A DNA stretch of 54,854 bases from Burkholderiaceae bacterium (GCA_023954135.1 JAMLIN010000028.1:1-54854), one strand, 5' to 3'; counted from the stretch's first letter, positions 27,660-37,263 are shown. Notes: a model not told the origin generated them from the sequence alone. Made by a program: numbers and translations.

Positions 27660-29102
27660 ATGACCCAGAAAAAGCACAAAGAACGGCGGACCGGCAGGCA
27701 GATCCGTCGCGGGGCGCTGGCGGCCGCGATTGCAATGGGGAGCCTTCAGGGATGTGGTGGCGGCGGCGGCGGCGAGGTCACGGCCGCAGCGCCCACACCG
27801 CCCCAGGGCGTCCAGATCGCCGAGATTCCGGCGCCCACCGACAAGTCGGCGGCGGTCGATCTCCAGTACCAGCGCGTCGTCGAGCTTCGTCAGGTCGTGC
27901 GCGAGATCCTCGAAGCCGACAAGGCCGCCATGCAGGCGCTGGTGGACGGGCACCCTGCCGATTGGGACGCGTACTGGACGAATGACTACCCCTTGCTGCT
28001 CGACAAGCTTGGACTCGCGACCGCGAACCTGAACGAGAGCGAGGACCATGTGCATCGCCTGGTCTACGGCCTCGCCCCCGATGCGGCCGACGGCGAGGTC
28101 CAACCCAAGTTCGTCCCGGTGCCGGTCGTGCTGGCGGCAGTAGTCGCCATCACCGCGATCTACCAGTTCGAACAGAGCGGTTATCGCGAGCGCTGGGCAC
28201 AGCGGAACGCCGCCCAGCATCAGTCGTTGAGCGAAATGCTCCGACAGGTCTATGTCGACTCGGGAATGCCGGTTTCGACGGCCGAGGCGCGTGCCCGCAT
28301 CGATGCCGGCGCCATTCAAACCCTGCAGCAGTTGCAGAGCGGCATCGATACCGCCAAGACCTTCGTGTTCGAGAACTTCACTATTCCCGCGCTCAGCAGC
28401 CTGCTGCCTAAAGACATCGGCACCCTGGTCGATCTGAACGACATCCGCAAGCAGCTCGCCGGAATCAAGGGGAACATCGAGGCGATCTTTACAACGCCGG
28501 AATGCCGATCGATCGCGCCGGCGCCGAAGCAGTCGCCGCGGGGCGCGTGGCTCGATCCCGAGCGTGGCGCAACGGCTGCAGCCGCGGCCACCAAGGCGAC
28601 GGGTGGCTGCAGGGTCTACTTCTGTTCCACCGCGGGCGACAGCTGCGAGGATCTGCCCGCCGGTCAGTGGGAAGCCGCGATCTTCGCGCCAGGGCGGCTT
28701 CGGGACGTGGATCTCGATGTGAGCGCGCAGCCGACGACGATGACCGAGGTCCAGGGGACGCTGGTGGCCGCCACCGACCTGGAGGACCCGCCACCGGTGG
28801 TGCAGTGCAGTGCCGTGCAGAATGCCGGCGGCGACCTGCCCGACACGCGCACCGTGCCGCTGGGCGCCGCGGCCGGCAGTTTCACGCTCAGCTACCAGAT
28901 GTACGGCATCAAGGACCGGCTCACGGTTTCACACGACGGCGCACCCGTGTTCGATTCAGGGTGCGTGTCAAACGGCGCAACGCAACGAGTGAGCTTCTCG
29001 GGCCTGGCGAGCTTCGTGACAGTCGCGGTTGAGCCGAACTGCTCGGGCGGGACCAGCGGAACCGCCTGGAACTACTCGCTGACCTGTCCCGCGCAGAACT
29101 GA
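27660..29102 (+). CDS. Large lipoprotein of unknown function with C-terminal beta-sandwich-like domain
   Basis: 480 residues. A basic start, then a lipobox-like SLQGC (Cys32) followed by six glycines, a tether common in outer-membrane lipoproteins. Residues 60-290 look helical (LQYQRVVELRQVVREILEADK) and include a hydrophobic VVLAAVVAITAIYQF segment at about 155-170. Residues 320-480 hold several Cys and a strand-rich module (SFTLSYQMYGIKDRLTVSHD, then VTVAVEPNCSGG and WNYSLTCP), resembling secreted carbohydrate- or protein-binding domains. No enzyme motif is seen. GGAGGCGG precedes the ATG. It lies 68 bp before a sensor kinase gene on the same strand. Confidence 0.75.
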   Translation: MTQKKHKERRTGRQIRRGALAAAIAMGSLQGCGGGGGGEVTAAAPTPPQGVQIAEIPAPTDKSAAVDLQYQRVVELRQVVREILEADKAAMQALVDGHPADWDAYWTNDYPLLLDKLGLATANLNESEDHVHRLVYGLAPDAADGEVQPKFVPVPVVLAAVVAITAIYQFEQSGYRERWAQRNAAQHQSLSEMLRQVYVDSGMPVSTAEARARIDAGAIQTLQQLQSGIDTAKTFVFENFTIPALSSLLPKDIGTLVDLNDIRKQLAGIKGNIEAIFTTPECRSIAPAPKQSPRGAWLDPERGATAAAAATKATGGCRVYFCSTAGDSCEDLPAGQWEAAIFAPGRLRDVDLDVSAQPTTMTEVQGTLVAATDLEDPPPVVQCSAVQNAGGDLPDTRTVPLGAAAGSFTLSYQMYGIKDRLTVSHDGAPVFDSGCVSNGATQRVSFSGLASFVTVAVEPNCSGGTSGTAWNYSLTCPAQN

Positions 29103-29170
29103 TCCGCCATCTTGACTGCCTAACGGCCGGGGCCGATGATGAAGGCTGGCTCACTCCAGGACCGGCCGAC

Positions 29171-31111
29171 GTGCGCTGTCTCCGGAAGCCATGGGTCCAC
29201 TGGGTGTGCGCCGCGGCTCGGCGCGCGGCCCGTGAGGACGGTTGGGCGCTCGCCGCACTGCTGGCGCTCGGCATGATTGCCTTCGATGCACGGGCCGACC
29301 AGGTTCAGGCGCATGCGGCACGGACGATCAGCGCCGATGCGGGCATCGAGGCCGTCTGCTGCGGCGCGTTCGCCACTGCGTTCGAACCCGACGCGCAAGC
29401 AGCCATTCGGGCGTTCAACGCTGCCGGGCCGTTGTGGCTGCGGATCGACACGCCGCTGGCCGGCCGTTTCCTGCTGCTGGGGGCGGTCGTCGACCGTGCG
29501 GTGCTGCACTGGCGGGAACAGAACACCGGCCACTGGCGGGAATCCCTTACCGGCGACCATGTCCGACCCGCGGATCGGAGCCTGGCGACCCCGTCGATGG
29601 TCCTTCCCGTTCCGGCATCCGCCGATTCGGGTCCCTACTTCCTGCGTATCGATCAGCCATCCTGGCTCTACCTGCGGCTCGAGGAAGTCGAGGCTGCCGA
29701 CTTCGAGCCGCGCCAGTCGGCGCAGCATGCCCTCAAGCTCATCCTGTTCGGATTCATCTCGGCAATCGTCGCGTACAACCTGGTGGTCTCGGTGGTCCTG
29801 CGCGATCCGGTCTTCATGCTCAATGCGGTCACGATCCTCGCGATGCTGGCGATCACCGCCTACCTGACAGGGTACGGCGCCTACTACCTGTGGCCCGAGT
29901 GGCCACACGCCGGAGACTGGATCATGAATGCGGCGCTCGCCGTGGCGAATGTCGGCGGTCCTCTCTTCATCCGGGAGTACCTGCGCCGTGCTGGACCCGA
30001 TCGACGCGCGCCGGTTTCGTTACTGCTTCCCGTCGCGCTGGCGCCGATCGTGCTTGCACTCGGATCCGTCGCCGAGTATCAGCATGCGCGCCATGCCCTG
30101 CTCGTGGTGTCCGCGCTGACAATGGCGATTCTGACCGGCGCACTGCTGGCGGGCGCGTTGCGGGGAGACCGGCATGCGCGGCTGATCGGAATGCCCTTCG
30201 TGCTCGCCATGGTGCCGGGCGTGTCGATCGCCGCCCTTCACCGTGTCGCCGGCATGGATCCCGGTCCGCTGTCGGACAATGCGCTCGGCGTGTTCCTTGC
30301 CATGGAGGCGATGCTGTTTTCGCTGGTGCTCGCAAGCCGCGTTCGCGCCGCCGAGATTGCGCACCGCAGGGCGATCCATGCGCTGCTCGACGCGCGAAGA
30401 GGCGCCGGCGAGCGAATCCTGCGTGCGCAGGATGCCGAGCGTCGGCGAGTCGCGCAAGACCTGCACGACGAGGTCGGCCAGCGACTGCTGTGGCTGATCA
30501 ACACACTGCGGGTCGCGGCGGGCGCCAGATCCGACCCGCGGCAGGCCCGCGGCGCGCTCGAGCGTGCCGCCTCGGATGCGGCCGAGGTGCTCGAGGGGAT
30601 GCGCCGAATCTCCCGGGCAATGCATCCCGCGATGCTCGACCATCTCGGATGGCGAGGCGCGGTCGCAGCGCTCGCCGACGGGATTCGCCGGGACACCGGC
30701 ATCGACTGCGTCGTCGAAGATTCGCTCGACGGCGACCTCCCGTCCGGCGAGGCAGGGCTGCATCTGTACCGAATCGTGCAGGAGAGCCTCGGAAACGTCG
30801 TACGACACGCGCATGCAGAGCATTGCGTGGTTCGCATCGATCGGCATGCCGGCGGCGTCCGGTTGCGCATCGACGACGACGGTGTCGGCCCAGTCGACCC
30901 GGGCGATGGCAGGCGACGCATCGGCCTTGGCCTGACTTCGATCGACGAGCGGGTGCAGATCCTCGGTGGCGCCTGGCGCATCGGGCCATCGCCGCTGGGA
31001 GGAACGCGGATCGAGGTCGATCTGTCTGCACCGGGCGCCGACACTGCACTTTCGGCGAGACAAGCAACGTCGTTCGAGTTCAGTCATGACCCGAAGACTT
31101 CTGATCTGTGA
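29171..31111 (+). CDS. Sensor histidine kinase with 7TM-DISM-type input, NarX/UhpB-like catalytic core
   Basis: 646 residues starting with GTG. A signal-like helix (LAALLALGMIAF) leads to a periplasmic beta-rich domain (about residues 45-180). Seven hydrophobic segments (190-400) follow, the 7TMR-DISM layout. Then come a coiled coil, a HisKA_3 box RRRVAQDLHDEVGQRL with phospho-acceptor His432, and a HATPase domain (LHLYRIVQESLGNVVRHA, IDDDGVGP, GLGLTSIDERV). It phosphorylates the adjacent response regulator, with which it overlaps by 26 bases. The ligand is unknown; the upstream lipoprotein is a candidate partner. Confidence 0.9.
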   Translation: MRCLRKPWVHWVCAAARRAAREDGWALAALLALGMIAFDARADQVQAHAARTISADAGIEAVCCGAFATAFEPDAQAAIRAFNAAGPLWLRIDTPLAGRFLLLGAVVDRAVLHWREQNTGHWRESLTGDHVRPADRSLATPSMVLPVPASADSGPYFLRIDQPSWLYLRLEEVEAADFEPRQSAQHALKLILFGFISAIVAYNLVVSVVLRDPVFMLNAVTILAMLAITAYLTGYGAYYLWPEWPHAGDWIMNAALAVANVGGPLFIREYLRRAGPDRRAPVSLLLPVALAPIVLALGSVAEYQHARHALLVVSALTMAILTGALLAGALRGDRHARLIGMPFVLAMVPGVSIAALHRVAGMDPGPLSDNALGVFLAMEAMLFSLVLASRVRAAEIAHRRAIHALLDARRGAGERILRAQDAERRRVAQDLHDEVGQRLLWLINTLRVAAGARSDPRQARGALERAASDAAEVLEGMRRISRAMHPAMLDHLGWRGAVAALADGIRRDTGIDCVVEDSLDGDLPSGEAGLHLYRIVQESLGNVVRHAHAEHCVVRIDRHAGGVRLRIDDDGVGPVDPGDGRRRIGLGLTSIDERVQILGGAWRIGPSPLGGTRIEVDLSAPGADTALSARQATSFEFSHDPKTSDL

Positions 31112-31724
31112 CGACCACCCGCTGTTCAGGGTGGGTCTGCGAACCGCACTGCTGGACGAGTCGTCGGTCGAGGTCGTGGGCGAGACCGCAGATGGTGCGT
31201 CGTGCATCGAGCGCCTGCGCAACTCGCCGGTCGACGTGCTGCTGCTCGACATCACGCTGCCGGTCGTCGACGGCTATGCGGTTCTGGCCTGGGTTGCAGG
31301 ACACCAGCCCGCTCTGCATTCGATCGTCCTGTCGATGCACTCGGACCTCGCCTTCGCCGACCGTGCACGAGCGCTCGGCGCCCGCGGCTTCATCGCCAAG
31401 GAGGATGCCTTGAGCGAGATCCATGCGGCGCTGGCGCATCCGGCCGACCGATTCTATGCGAGCGCATCGGTCCGTGAGTTGGCGCGGCGGCGGCCCGCTG
31501 ATCCGGTCGGCAACGGCGCGGGGATTCTCGCGCTGACACCAACCGAGAGGCGCATCATGGCGCTGCTGGCCGAATCGCTAACCAGCCGCGAAATCGCGGC
31601 ACGGCTCGGGACCAGCTTTCGGACGATCCAGACTCACCGTTCGAACATCGTCGAGAAACTCGAACTGCACGGTGCCAATCGACTGATGGAGCTGGCGATC
31701 CGGTATCGCGACCTGCTGCCATGA
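31086..31724 (+). CDS. NarL/FixJ-type response regulator
   Basis: 212 residues. The receiver domain starts RLLICDDHPLFRVGL (acidic pair), with phospho-acceptor Asp55 in LLLDITLP, Ser in VLSMH and Lys in FIAKED. The C-terminal LuxR-type helix-turn-helix is LTPTERRIMALLAESLTSREI, then GTSFRTIQTHRSNIVEKL. It starts inside the kinase gene, so the two proteins are made together. Target promoters are not evident in the window. Confidence 0.95.
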   Translation: MTRRLLICDDHPLFRVGLRTALLDESSVEVVGETADGASCIERLRNSPVDVLLLDITLPVVDGYAVLAWVAGHQPALHSIVLSMHSDLAFADRARALGARGFIAKEDALSEIHAALAHPADRFYASASVRELARRRPADPVGNGAGILALTPTERRIMALLAESLTSREIAARLGTSFRTIQTHRSNIVEKLELHGANRLMELAIRYRDLLP

Positions 31725-31829
31725 AAGGCGTGCGCGGCAATCCGTTTCATCGCGGCGACATCGGACCGCAATCTGGCGCGAGGATGGCGTGGGTAGCGAC
31801 GCCCCGAAGATCTCGTGCTCCGGGAAAAG

Positions 31830-31910
31830 TCAACGCTGCAGCAGCGGCTGTTCGAACATGCCCTCGGCCTCGATGGCCCAGCGCAGGAAGCGAGCCTTCG
31901 GTGGCCGCAC
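31830..31910 (-). CDS. Possible 26-residue ORF directly after the SDR gene
   Basis: The GTG at 31910 follows the SDR stop codon without a gap (TGAGTG). It reads MRPPKARFLRWAIEAEGMFEQ and a few more residues to a stop at 31830. Its composition is coding-like, as if it were the C-terminal tail of a lost gene, or a tiny translationally coupled peptide. No homologue is known to me. The rest of the 186-bp interval up to the response regulator shows nothing. Confidence 0.25.
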   Translation of the reverse strand: MRPPKARFLRWAIEAEGMFEQPLLQR

Positions 31911-32690
31911 TCAGGCGTTGCGCGCCATCAGGCCACCATCGACCGGGATCACTGCTCCCGTGATGTAGGAAGCCGCCGGCAGACACAGGCTCACGGTCAT
32001 GTGGGCGACTTCGTCGGGACGACCATAGCGGCGCAAGGCGGTGCGCCGCTTCGCGAAGATCGTCTTGTGCTCGGGCGCAATGCGGGCCGTCATCGGGGTG
32101 TCGATCGGCCCCGGGCAGATGCAGTTGACCGTGATCGCCTCGGGGCCGAGCTCGACGGCCATCGAACGGGCGAAGCCGGCGACGCCGGCCTTCGCTGCCG
32201 AATAGGCGCTGTGGCCGGCGGTCGCGCCGAGCGCCTCGGTCGAAGCGATCAGCACCACCCGCGCTGCGTCAGAGCGCCGCAACCAGGGCAGCGCGGCGCG
32301 CAGCAGTCGCGGTTGGGCGCCCAGCATCACCGCGAGCGCGCGCTCCCAGCCGAGCTCGTACTCGGCGCCATCGACGAGACTGTGGATCGATACACCGGCA
32401 TTGCTCACGAGAATGTCGAGACCGCCCCAGTGTTTCGCCGCTGCGGCGACACCAGCCTGGATCTGCTCCGGCTCGGCCACGTCGATCACGAAGGCCTGCG
32501 CCCGGCCGCCACCGCCACGGATTGATTCGGCCACTGCCTCGACGGCGTCGGCGCGCATATCGGCAAGTGCGACCCGGGCGCCCTCGTCCGCAAACACCCG
32601 CGCGGTCGCTTCGCCCATGCCGCCGGCAGCGCCGGTAACCAGCACGGCACGATCGCGCAGCGAACGACTGAGCTTGTCGGGTAGTGTCAT
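31911..32690 (-). CDS. Short-chain dehydrogenase/reductase
   Basis: 259 residues, classical SDR. The nucleotide loop is [10 protein letters not shown], followed by NAG in LVSNAGVSI. The catalytic Ser is in [11 protein letters not shown] and the Tyr-Lys pair in YSAAKAG. The end is [11 protein letters not shown]. Asp in ALADMRADA after strand 2 favours NAD. Substrate unknown. Its ATG overlaps the lgt stop (ATGA), so it is translated with lgt. Confidence 0.92.
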   Translation of the reverse strand: MTLPDKLSRSLRDRAVLVTGAAGGMGEATARVFADEGARVALADMRADAVEAVAESIRGGGGRAQAFVIDVAEPEQIQAGVAAAAKHWGGLDILVSNAGVSIHSLVDGAEYELGWERALAVMLGAQPRLLRAALPWLRRSDAARVVLIASTEALGATAGHSAYSAAKAGVAGFARSMAVELGPEAITVNCICPGPIDTPMTARIAPEHKTIFAKRRTALRRYGRPDEVAHMTVSLCLPAASYITGAVIPVDGGLMARNA

Positions 32691-33547
32691 CGGGCAGTCT
32701 CCTTGTTCGTCTCTTGTTCGTATCCTGACGTCGAAGCATACCCCGGCGACTCATCCGGCGGCCGCCGCCACGCCCAGCCAAACAGGAGCGCGCCGGCGAC
32801 GAACATCGGGATGCACAGCAACTGGCCCATCGACAAACCGAGCGCGAGCAGGCCGAGGAAAGCATCGGGCTCGCGGGCGAACTCGGCTGTGAAGCGCAGG
32901 ATCGCATAGCCCATCAGGAACAGACCCGAGACCGTGCCAGCCGAGCGGGGGCGGCTCGAATACCACCACAACACGATGAACAGCAGCACGCCTTCGCCGG
33001 CGAACTGGTAGAGCTGCGAGGGATGCCGGCCGATCGCATCGCCCGCCTGCGGAAAGACCATGGCCCAGGGCCCTTCGGTGGGCCGGCCCCAGAGCTCGCC
33101 ATTGATGAAGTTGCCCAGCCGACCCGCCGCGAGTCCGATCGGCACCAGTGGGGCGACGAAGTCGATCACGTTCCAGAACGGCTTGCCGCGTCGGCGGCAA
33201 TACAGCCAGACCGCGACGATCACCCCCAACAGGCCACCGTGGAAAGCCATTCCGCCTTGCCAGACCGCGAGGATCTCGAGCGGGTGCGACAGGTAGTGGC
33301 CCGGCTTGTAGAAGAACACGTAGCCGAGTCGCCCGCCGATCACCACGCCCATCGCGCCCCAGAACAGCAGGTCCTCGAGTTCGGCGGGCACGAGCCTCGC
33401 GCGGACCGAGCGCGCCGGATCGCGCAGTCGTAGTCGGCCGAGAAAATAGAAGGCCGCGAAGGCAATGAGGTACATGAGGCCGTACCAGCGCACGGCGACG
33501 GGACCGATCGAGATCGCGATCGGATCGAACTGGGGATGGACGAGCAT
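32687..33547 (-). CDS. lgt: Prolipoprotein diacylglyceryl transferase
   Basis: 286 residues, seven membrane helices. [12 protein letters not shown] carries the conserved [24 protein letters not shown] contains the His and the signature, and [16 protein letters not shown] has the catalytic Arg-Asn-Glu residues. It transfers diacylglycerol to the lipobox Cys of prelipoproteins, and several such lipoproteins are encoded in this window. AAGGA precedes the ATG. The frame continues upstream but overlaps the LysR gene, so 33547 is the real start. Confidence 0.97.
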   Translation of the reverse strand: MLVHPQFDPIAISIGPVAVRWYGLMYLIAFAAFYFLGRLRLRDPARSVRARLVPAELEDLLFWGAMGVVIGGRLGYVFFYKPGHYLSHPLEILAVWQGGMAFHGGLLGVIVAVWLYCRRRGKPFWNVIDFVAPLVPIGLAAGRLGNFINGELWGRPTEGPWAMVFPQAGDAIGRHPSQLYQFAGEGVLLFIVLWWYSSRPRSAGTVSGLFLMGYAILRFTAEFAREPDAFLGLLALGLSMGQLLCIPMFVAGALLFGWAWRRPPDESPGYASTSGYEQETNKETAR

Positions 33548-33599
33548 CGGATCCTTGGTGTGCTTGCCGGCCTGCGGCCGGTCGATGAGTTGCGCCAGT

Positions 33600-34550
33600 C
33601 TACCCTTGCAATCGCTGCGCCAAGGTCTCGAGCAGGCGATCGAGCGGCCCGCCGGTGGCGCCCGGTCGCCACGCCACGCCGATCCGGATCCTGGGCGCCT
33701 TGTCGTCGAGTTCGCGCCAGGCGACATCGGCGCCGGCGCTGCGCCGGATGCTCGCAGGCACCAGGGCGATGCCCAGGCCGGCGGCGACCAGGTTGACGAT
33801 CGTCGGCATCTGGATCGCCTGCTGCCCGATGACCGGCGCGCGACCGGCGGCGGCGAAATAGGCGAGGATCTCGGCGTGCAGGCCCGGTGCCTTCTCGCGC
33901 GGGAACACCAGGAGCGGCTCGTCGGGCAGGTCGGCGGCACCGAGCGTCGACGCCGGGAAGGCGGCGGCGAGCCGTGCCGGCATGGCCAGTACGAGTCGCT
34001 CGGCATGTACCTGCCGGAACGACAGCGAATCGGGCGCCGGCGGCAGCACGAAGCCGGCATCGAGCCGGCCGTCGGCGAGCGCCACGAACTGCTCGTCGCT
34101 GGTCGCCTCGTTCAGCGAGAGTTCGATATCGGGCCAGCGCTCGCGCAGGGCGCGTACGAAGCCCGGCAGGAAGCTGGTGCCGGCCGGCGTCACGAACCCG
34201 ACCCGCAGGCGACCGCGCTCTCCGCGCCCGGTGGCGCGGGCCTGCTCGAGTCCTTCGACCAGCGGCGGCAACAGCAAGCCAAGCGTCTCGAGCAGCGCCC
34301 AGCCGGCCGCGGTCGGCACCGTCGCCTGGCGGCCGCGGTCGAGCAGCCGCGCCCCGAGCCGGGATTCGAGTGCCTTGACCTGCATCGACAAGGGTGGCTG
34401 CGACAGGCGCAGGCGGACCGCGGCGCGCCCGAAATGACCCTCCCGGGCGACCACCGCGAAATAGGCGAGTTGGCGAAGGTCGATGCCGCGCCAGCGCGTC
34501 GACAATTGCTGCAACGCGTCATCGAGGCCGGCCGGTCCGGAGTCGCCCAT
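33600..34550 (-). CDS. LysR-type transcriptional regulator divergent from ilvD
   Basis: 316 residues from the ATG at 34550. An earlier ATG at 34595 overlaps operator sequence and lacks a ribosome site, while GGGGAT precedes 34550. The winged helix (residues 25-85) reads [20 protein letters not shown] and [22 protein letters not shown]. The effector domain begins [12 protein letters not shown]. Divergent LysR regulators usually control their neighbour, here a dihydroxyacid dehydratase. Two dyads of LysR type lie in the shared region. The effector is unknown. Confidence 0.92.
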   Translation of the reverse strand: MGDSGPAGLDDALQQLSTRWRGIDLRQLAYFAVVAREGHFGRAAVRLRLSQPPLSMQVKALESRLGARLLDRGRQATVPTAAGWALLETLGLLLPPLVEGLEQARATGRGERGRLRVGFVTPAGTSFLPGFVRALRERWPDIELSLNEATSDEQFVALADGRLDAGFVLPPAPDSLSFRQVHAERLVLAMPARLAAAFPASTLGAADLPDEPLLVFPREKAPGLHAEILAYFAAAGRAPVIGQQAIQMPTIVNLVAAGLGIALVPASIRRSAGADVAWRELDDKAPRIRIGVAWRPGATGGPLDRLLETLAQRLQG

Positions 34551-34572
34551 CGCCAGATCCCCGGCCGCTCGA

Positions 34573-34616
34573 CTGACCGGACGGTCAGCGCCCATCGATT
34601 CGTTTTTTGTATCGAT
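34573..34616. promoter_or_regulatory. Candidate LysR operator: two dyads upstream of ilvD
   Basis: CTGACC-ggac-GGTCAG (34573-34588) is centred near -61 of the predicted ilvD transcript. ATCGAT-N11-ATCGAT (34594-34616) is centred near -37 and fits the T-N11-A rule. The pair matches the recognition/activation site arrangement of LysR regulators, where one dyad near -65 is bound first and a second overlaps the -35. Confidence 0.6.
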
Positions 34617-34635
34617 CACCCAGAGATTATATATT
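34607..34635 (+). promoter_or_regulatory. ilvD promoter
   Basis: TTGTAT (34607-34612), 17 bp, TATATT (34630-34635). Start of transcription is expected near 34642, leaving a 79-base leader with AGGAGG before the ilvD ATG. The AT-rich patch stands out from the surrounding sequence. Confidence 0.7.
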
Positions 34636-34720
34636 TCACGATGATTTCCGGGCCGCGTACCATCCGACTCATACCGGCCGGCCACTCCCGCCGGTGTCCG
34701 CATACCAGGAGGACGATCCG

Positions 34721-36400
34721 ATGACCCGCAAGCTGCGCTCGGCCCACATCACCGAGGGTGTCGCGCGTGCACCCAATCGCTCGATGTACTACGCCATGGG
34801 CTACGAGAAGAGCGACTTCTCCAACCCCATGATCGGCATCGCCAACGGACACAGCACGATCACGCCCTGCAATTCCGGCCTGCAGGTCCTCGCCGACGCC
34901 GCGATCGAGGCGGTGCGCGAAGCTGGCGGCAATCCCCAGGTATTTGGTACGCCGACGATCTCGGACGGCATGTCGATGGGCACCGAAGGCATGAAGTATT
35001 CGCTGATCAGCCGCAAGGTCATTGCCGACTGCATCGAGACCGCCGTGCAGGGCCAGTGGATGGATGGCGTGCTGGTGGTTGGCGGCTGCGACAAGAACAT
35101 GCCGGGCGGCATGATGGGCATCCTGCGCTGCAATGTCCCGGCCATCTACGTCTATGGCGGCACCATCAAGCCGGGCAGGTGGAAGGGCAAGGACCTCAAC
35201 ATCGTCTCGGTGTTCGAGGCGGTCGGCGAGTTTTCCCGTGGCCGCATGAGCCAGGAGGATTTCGAGGGCATCGAGCGCCACGCCATCCCCGGCACGGGTT
35301 CATGCGGTGGCATGTACACCGCCAACACCATGAGTTCCTCCTTCGAAGCGCTCGGCATGAGCCTGCTGGGCTCCTCGACGATGGCCAATCCCGACGGCGA
35401 GAAGCACCAGTCGGCGGCGGCATCGGCACGAGTCCTCATCGAAGCGGTCCGCAACGACCTCAAGCCGCGCGACATCGTCACGCGCAAGGCGATCGAGAAC
35501 GCGGTGTCGCTGATCATGGCGACCGGCGGCTCGACCAACGCGGTGCTCCACTACCTCGCGATCGCGCACGCCGCCGGCGTCGAATGGACGATCGACGACT
35601 TCGAGCGGGTGCGCCAGCGCGTACCGGTGATCTGCGACCTGAAGCCCTCGGGCACCTACCTGGCAACCGACCTGCACGAGGCCGGCGGCATTCCCCAGGT
35701 CCTCAAGATCCTGCTCGAGGCCGGCCGGCTCCACGGCGACTGCATCACGATTACCGGCCGGACCCTGGCGCAAGAGCTCGCCGACGTGCCGGCCCAGCCA
35801 CGCGCCGACCAGAAGGTCATCTTCCCGATCGACAAGCCGCTTTACGAAGCTGGCCATCTCGCGATCCTCAAGGGCAATCTTTCGCCCGAGGGCGCGGTGG
35901 CCAAGATCACCGGGCTGAAGAACCCCGTCATCACCGGGCCCGCCCGGGTCTTCGAGGACGAGCAGTCGGCGCTGGCCGCGATCCTCGAGGGCGGGATCAA
36001 GGCGGGCGACGTGATGGTCCTGCGCAATCTCGGCCCAAGGGGAGCGCCCGGCATGCCGGAGATGCTGGCGCCGACCTCGGCCCTGATCGGCGCGGGCCTG
36101 GGCGAATCGGTGGGCCTGATCACCGATGGACGCTTCTCCGGGGGCACCTGGGGCATGGTGGTCGGCCACGTCTCGCCCGAAGCCGCCGTGGGCGGCCCGA
36201 TCGGCCTGGTCCGGGAAGGCGATTCGATCACGATCGATGCCCGCAGGCTGTTGCTGCAGCTCGATGTCGACGACGAGGAGCTCGGGCGCCGCCGGGCCGG
36301 CTGGCGCGAACCGCCTGCGCGCCATACCCGCGGCGTCCTTGGCGAGTTCTACCGACTGGCCGGCTCGGCGAGCCGGGGGGCGGTGACGGACGGCGACTGA
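34721..36400 (+). CDS. ilvD: Dihydroxy-acid dehydratase, short [2Fe-2S]-type
   Basis: 559 residues. It dehydrates 2,3-dihydroxy-3-methylbutanoate and its ethyl homologue in valine/isoleucine synthesis. Cluster-ligand cysteines are Cys50 (ITPCNSG), Cys123 ([10 protein letters not shown]) and Cys195 ([14 protein letters not shown]), the three-Cys pattern of [2Fe-2S] enzymes of plants and many bacteria. The catalytic Ser region is [20 protein letters not shown]. The start at 34721 has AGGAGG upstream. It is preceded by a well-formed promoter with LysR-type dyads. A second dehydratase of the E. coli type lies at 48311. Confidence 0.96.
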   Translation: MTRKLRSAHITEGVARAPNRSMYYAMGYEKSDFSNPMIGIANGHSTITPCNSGLQVLADAAIEAVREAGGNPQVFGTPTISDGMSMGTEGMKYSLISRKVIADCIETAVQGQWMDGVLVVGGCDKNMPGGMMGILRCNVPAIYVYGGTIKPGRWKGKDLNIVSVFEAVGEFSRGRMSQEDFEGIERHAIPGTGSCGGMYTANTMSSSFEALGMSLLGSSTMANPDGEKHQSAAASARVLIEAVRNDLKPRDIVTRKAIENAVSLIMATGGSTNAVLHYLAIAHAAGVEWTIDDFERVRQRVPVICDLKPSGTYLATDLHEAGGIPQVLKILLEAGRLHGDCITITGRTLAQELADVPAQPRADQKVIFPIDKPLYEAGHLAILKGNLSPEGAVAKITGLKNPVITGPARVFEDEQSALAAILEGGIKAGDVMVLRNLGPRGAPGMPEMLAPTSALIGAGLGESVGLITDGRFSGGTWGMVVGHVSPEAAVGGPIGLVREGDSITIDARRLLLQLDVDDEELGRRRAGWREPPARHTRGVLGEFYRLAGSASRGAVTDGD

Positions 36401-36419
36401 AGCGGACGCGGGCCGGCGA

Positions 36420-36662
36420 TCAGCGCGAGGCGCGCTTGCTTCCGGGCGTCTTGAACTGGGCTGCGACCCGGTCGCGGCGGGCACGATCAGCGTCTTCGTG
36501 CTGCTTGTGCTTGTCGAAGCCGAAGCGCGATTCGATCAGCTCGAACCACACGAAGGCCACCGCGAGTGGCGAGAGCACCCACCACCAGGATACCTCGGCC
36601 AGCGGACCGAGCTCGAACCATCTCGCGATGAGCAGCGCGACTCCGATCCAGACGAGAAACAT
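36420..36662 (-). CDS. Small Trp-rich membrane protein (TIGR04438-like)
   Basis: 80 residues. Two hydrophobic segments (FLVWIGVALLIARWF and SWWWVLSPLAVAFVWF) are rich in Trp, followed by a basic tail (KHKQHEDADRARRDRVAAQF). Small Trp-rich proteins of this type are common in Burkholderiales and have no assigned role. AGGAG is seven bases before the ATG. It is convergent with ilvD (19 bp between stops). Confidence 0.85.
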   Translation of the reverse strand: MFLVWIGVALLIARWFELGPLAEVSWWWVLSPLAVAFVWFELIESRFGFDKHKQHEDADRARRDRVAAQFKTPGSKRASR

Positions 36663-36766
36663 GAACCACTCCTGCGCTGAAGAAACTGCACCTGCGAAAG
36701 AACACCGACACCATCAATGTGCCCAATGCGCCGGGCGGCCGCGGTGGTCGGCCGCCGGGCGGCGGC

Positions 36767-36780
36767 TTGACCTGTGTCAA
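36767..36780 (+). promoter_or_regulatory. FNR/DNR-like box upstream of cytochrome c gene
   Basis: TTGAC-ctgt-GTCAA, a perfect five-base inverted repeat, matches the FNR/DNR consensus TTGAT-N4-ATCAA at eight of ten arm positions. A -10-like TTATAG follows at 36802-36807, putting the box centre near -41, the class II activator position. A GGCGGCC/GGCCGCC hairpin lies just upstream. It suggests induction of the cytochrome under low oxygen or nitrogen oxides. Confidence 0.55.
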
Positions 36781-36875
36781 CGGCACACCGTAGGGCAGGC
36801 GTTATAGAGGAACACGGAAGTCGAACGTTATAGAATCATCCTCAGGCCTATTCGGAGAAGAAGGTACCCAAACAA

Positions 36876-37184
36876 ATGAAAACGATCATTTCCATCGCAA
36901 TGGCAGCCACCCTGGCAACGCTCTCCGGCGCAGCGTATGCGGATGCGGCGCTCGCCAAGAAGAAGAACTGCATGGCCTGCCATGCTACGGACAAGAAGCT
37001 GATCGGACCGGCGTACAAGGACGTTGCCGCCAAGTACAAGGCCGACGAATCCGCCGTGCCGAAGCTCGTCGAGCATGTCCGCAAGGGCAGTTCGGGCGTC
37101 TGGGGCCAGATTCCGATGCCGGCCAACCCGCAGGTCTCCGAGGCCGAGGCCCAGACCCTGGTCAAATGGATCCTCAGTCTGTAA
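36876..37184 (+). CDS. Periplasmic cytochrome c551/c8-type
   Basis: 102 residues. The signal peptide cleaves after AYA (about residue 22). One heme site is CMACH (Cys32-His36). The probable axial Met is in GQIPMPANP, followed by LVKWILSL. The mature size near 80 residues fits small electron carriers that serve cytochrome cd1 nitrite reductase or peroxidases. AGAAGG precedes the ATG, and an FNR-like box is upstream. A strong terminator follows at 37240, so it is monocistronic. Confidence 0.93.
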   Translation: MKTIISIAMAATLATLSGAAYADAALAKKKNCMACHATDKKLIGPAYKDVAAKYKADESAVPKLVEHVRKGSSGVWGQIPMPANPQVSEAEAQTLVKWILSL

Positions 37185-37239
37185 ATCTATGTAAACAAAC
37201 GGATTTTTCCTGAACCAGGTGTTCGGGAGGATCTAGAAT

Positions 37240-37263
37240 GGGGAGCGTTGTCGCTCCCCTTTT
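37240..37263 (+). terminator. Intrinsic terminator of cytochrome c551 gene
   Basis: Perfect GGGGAGCG-ttgt-CGCTCCCC stem followed by TTTT, 56 bases after the stop codon. Confidence 0.9.
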
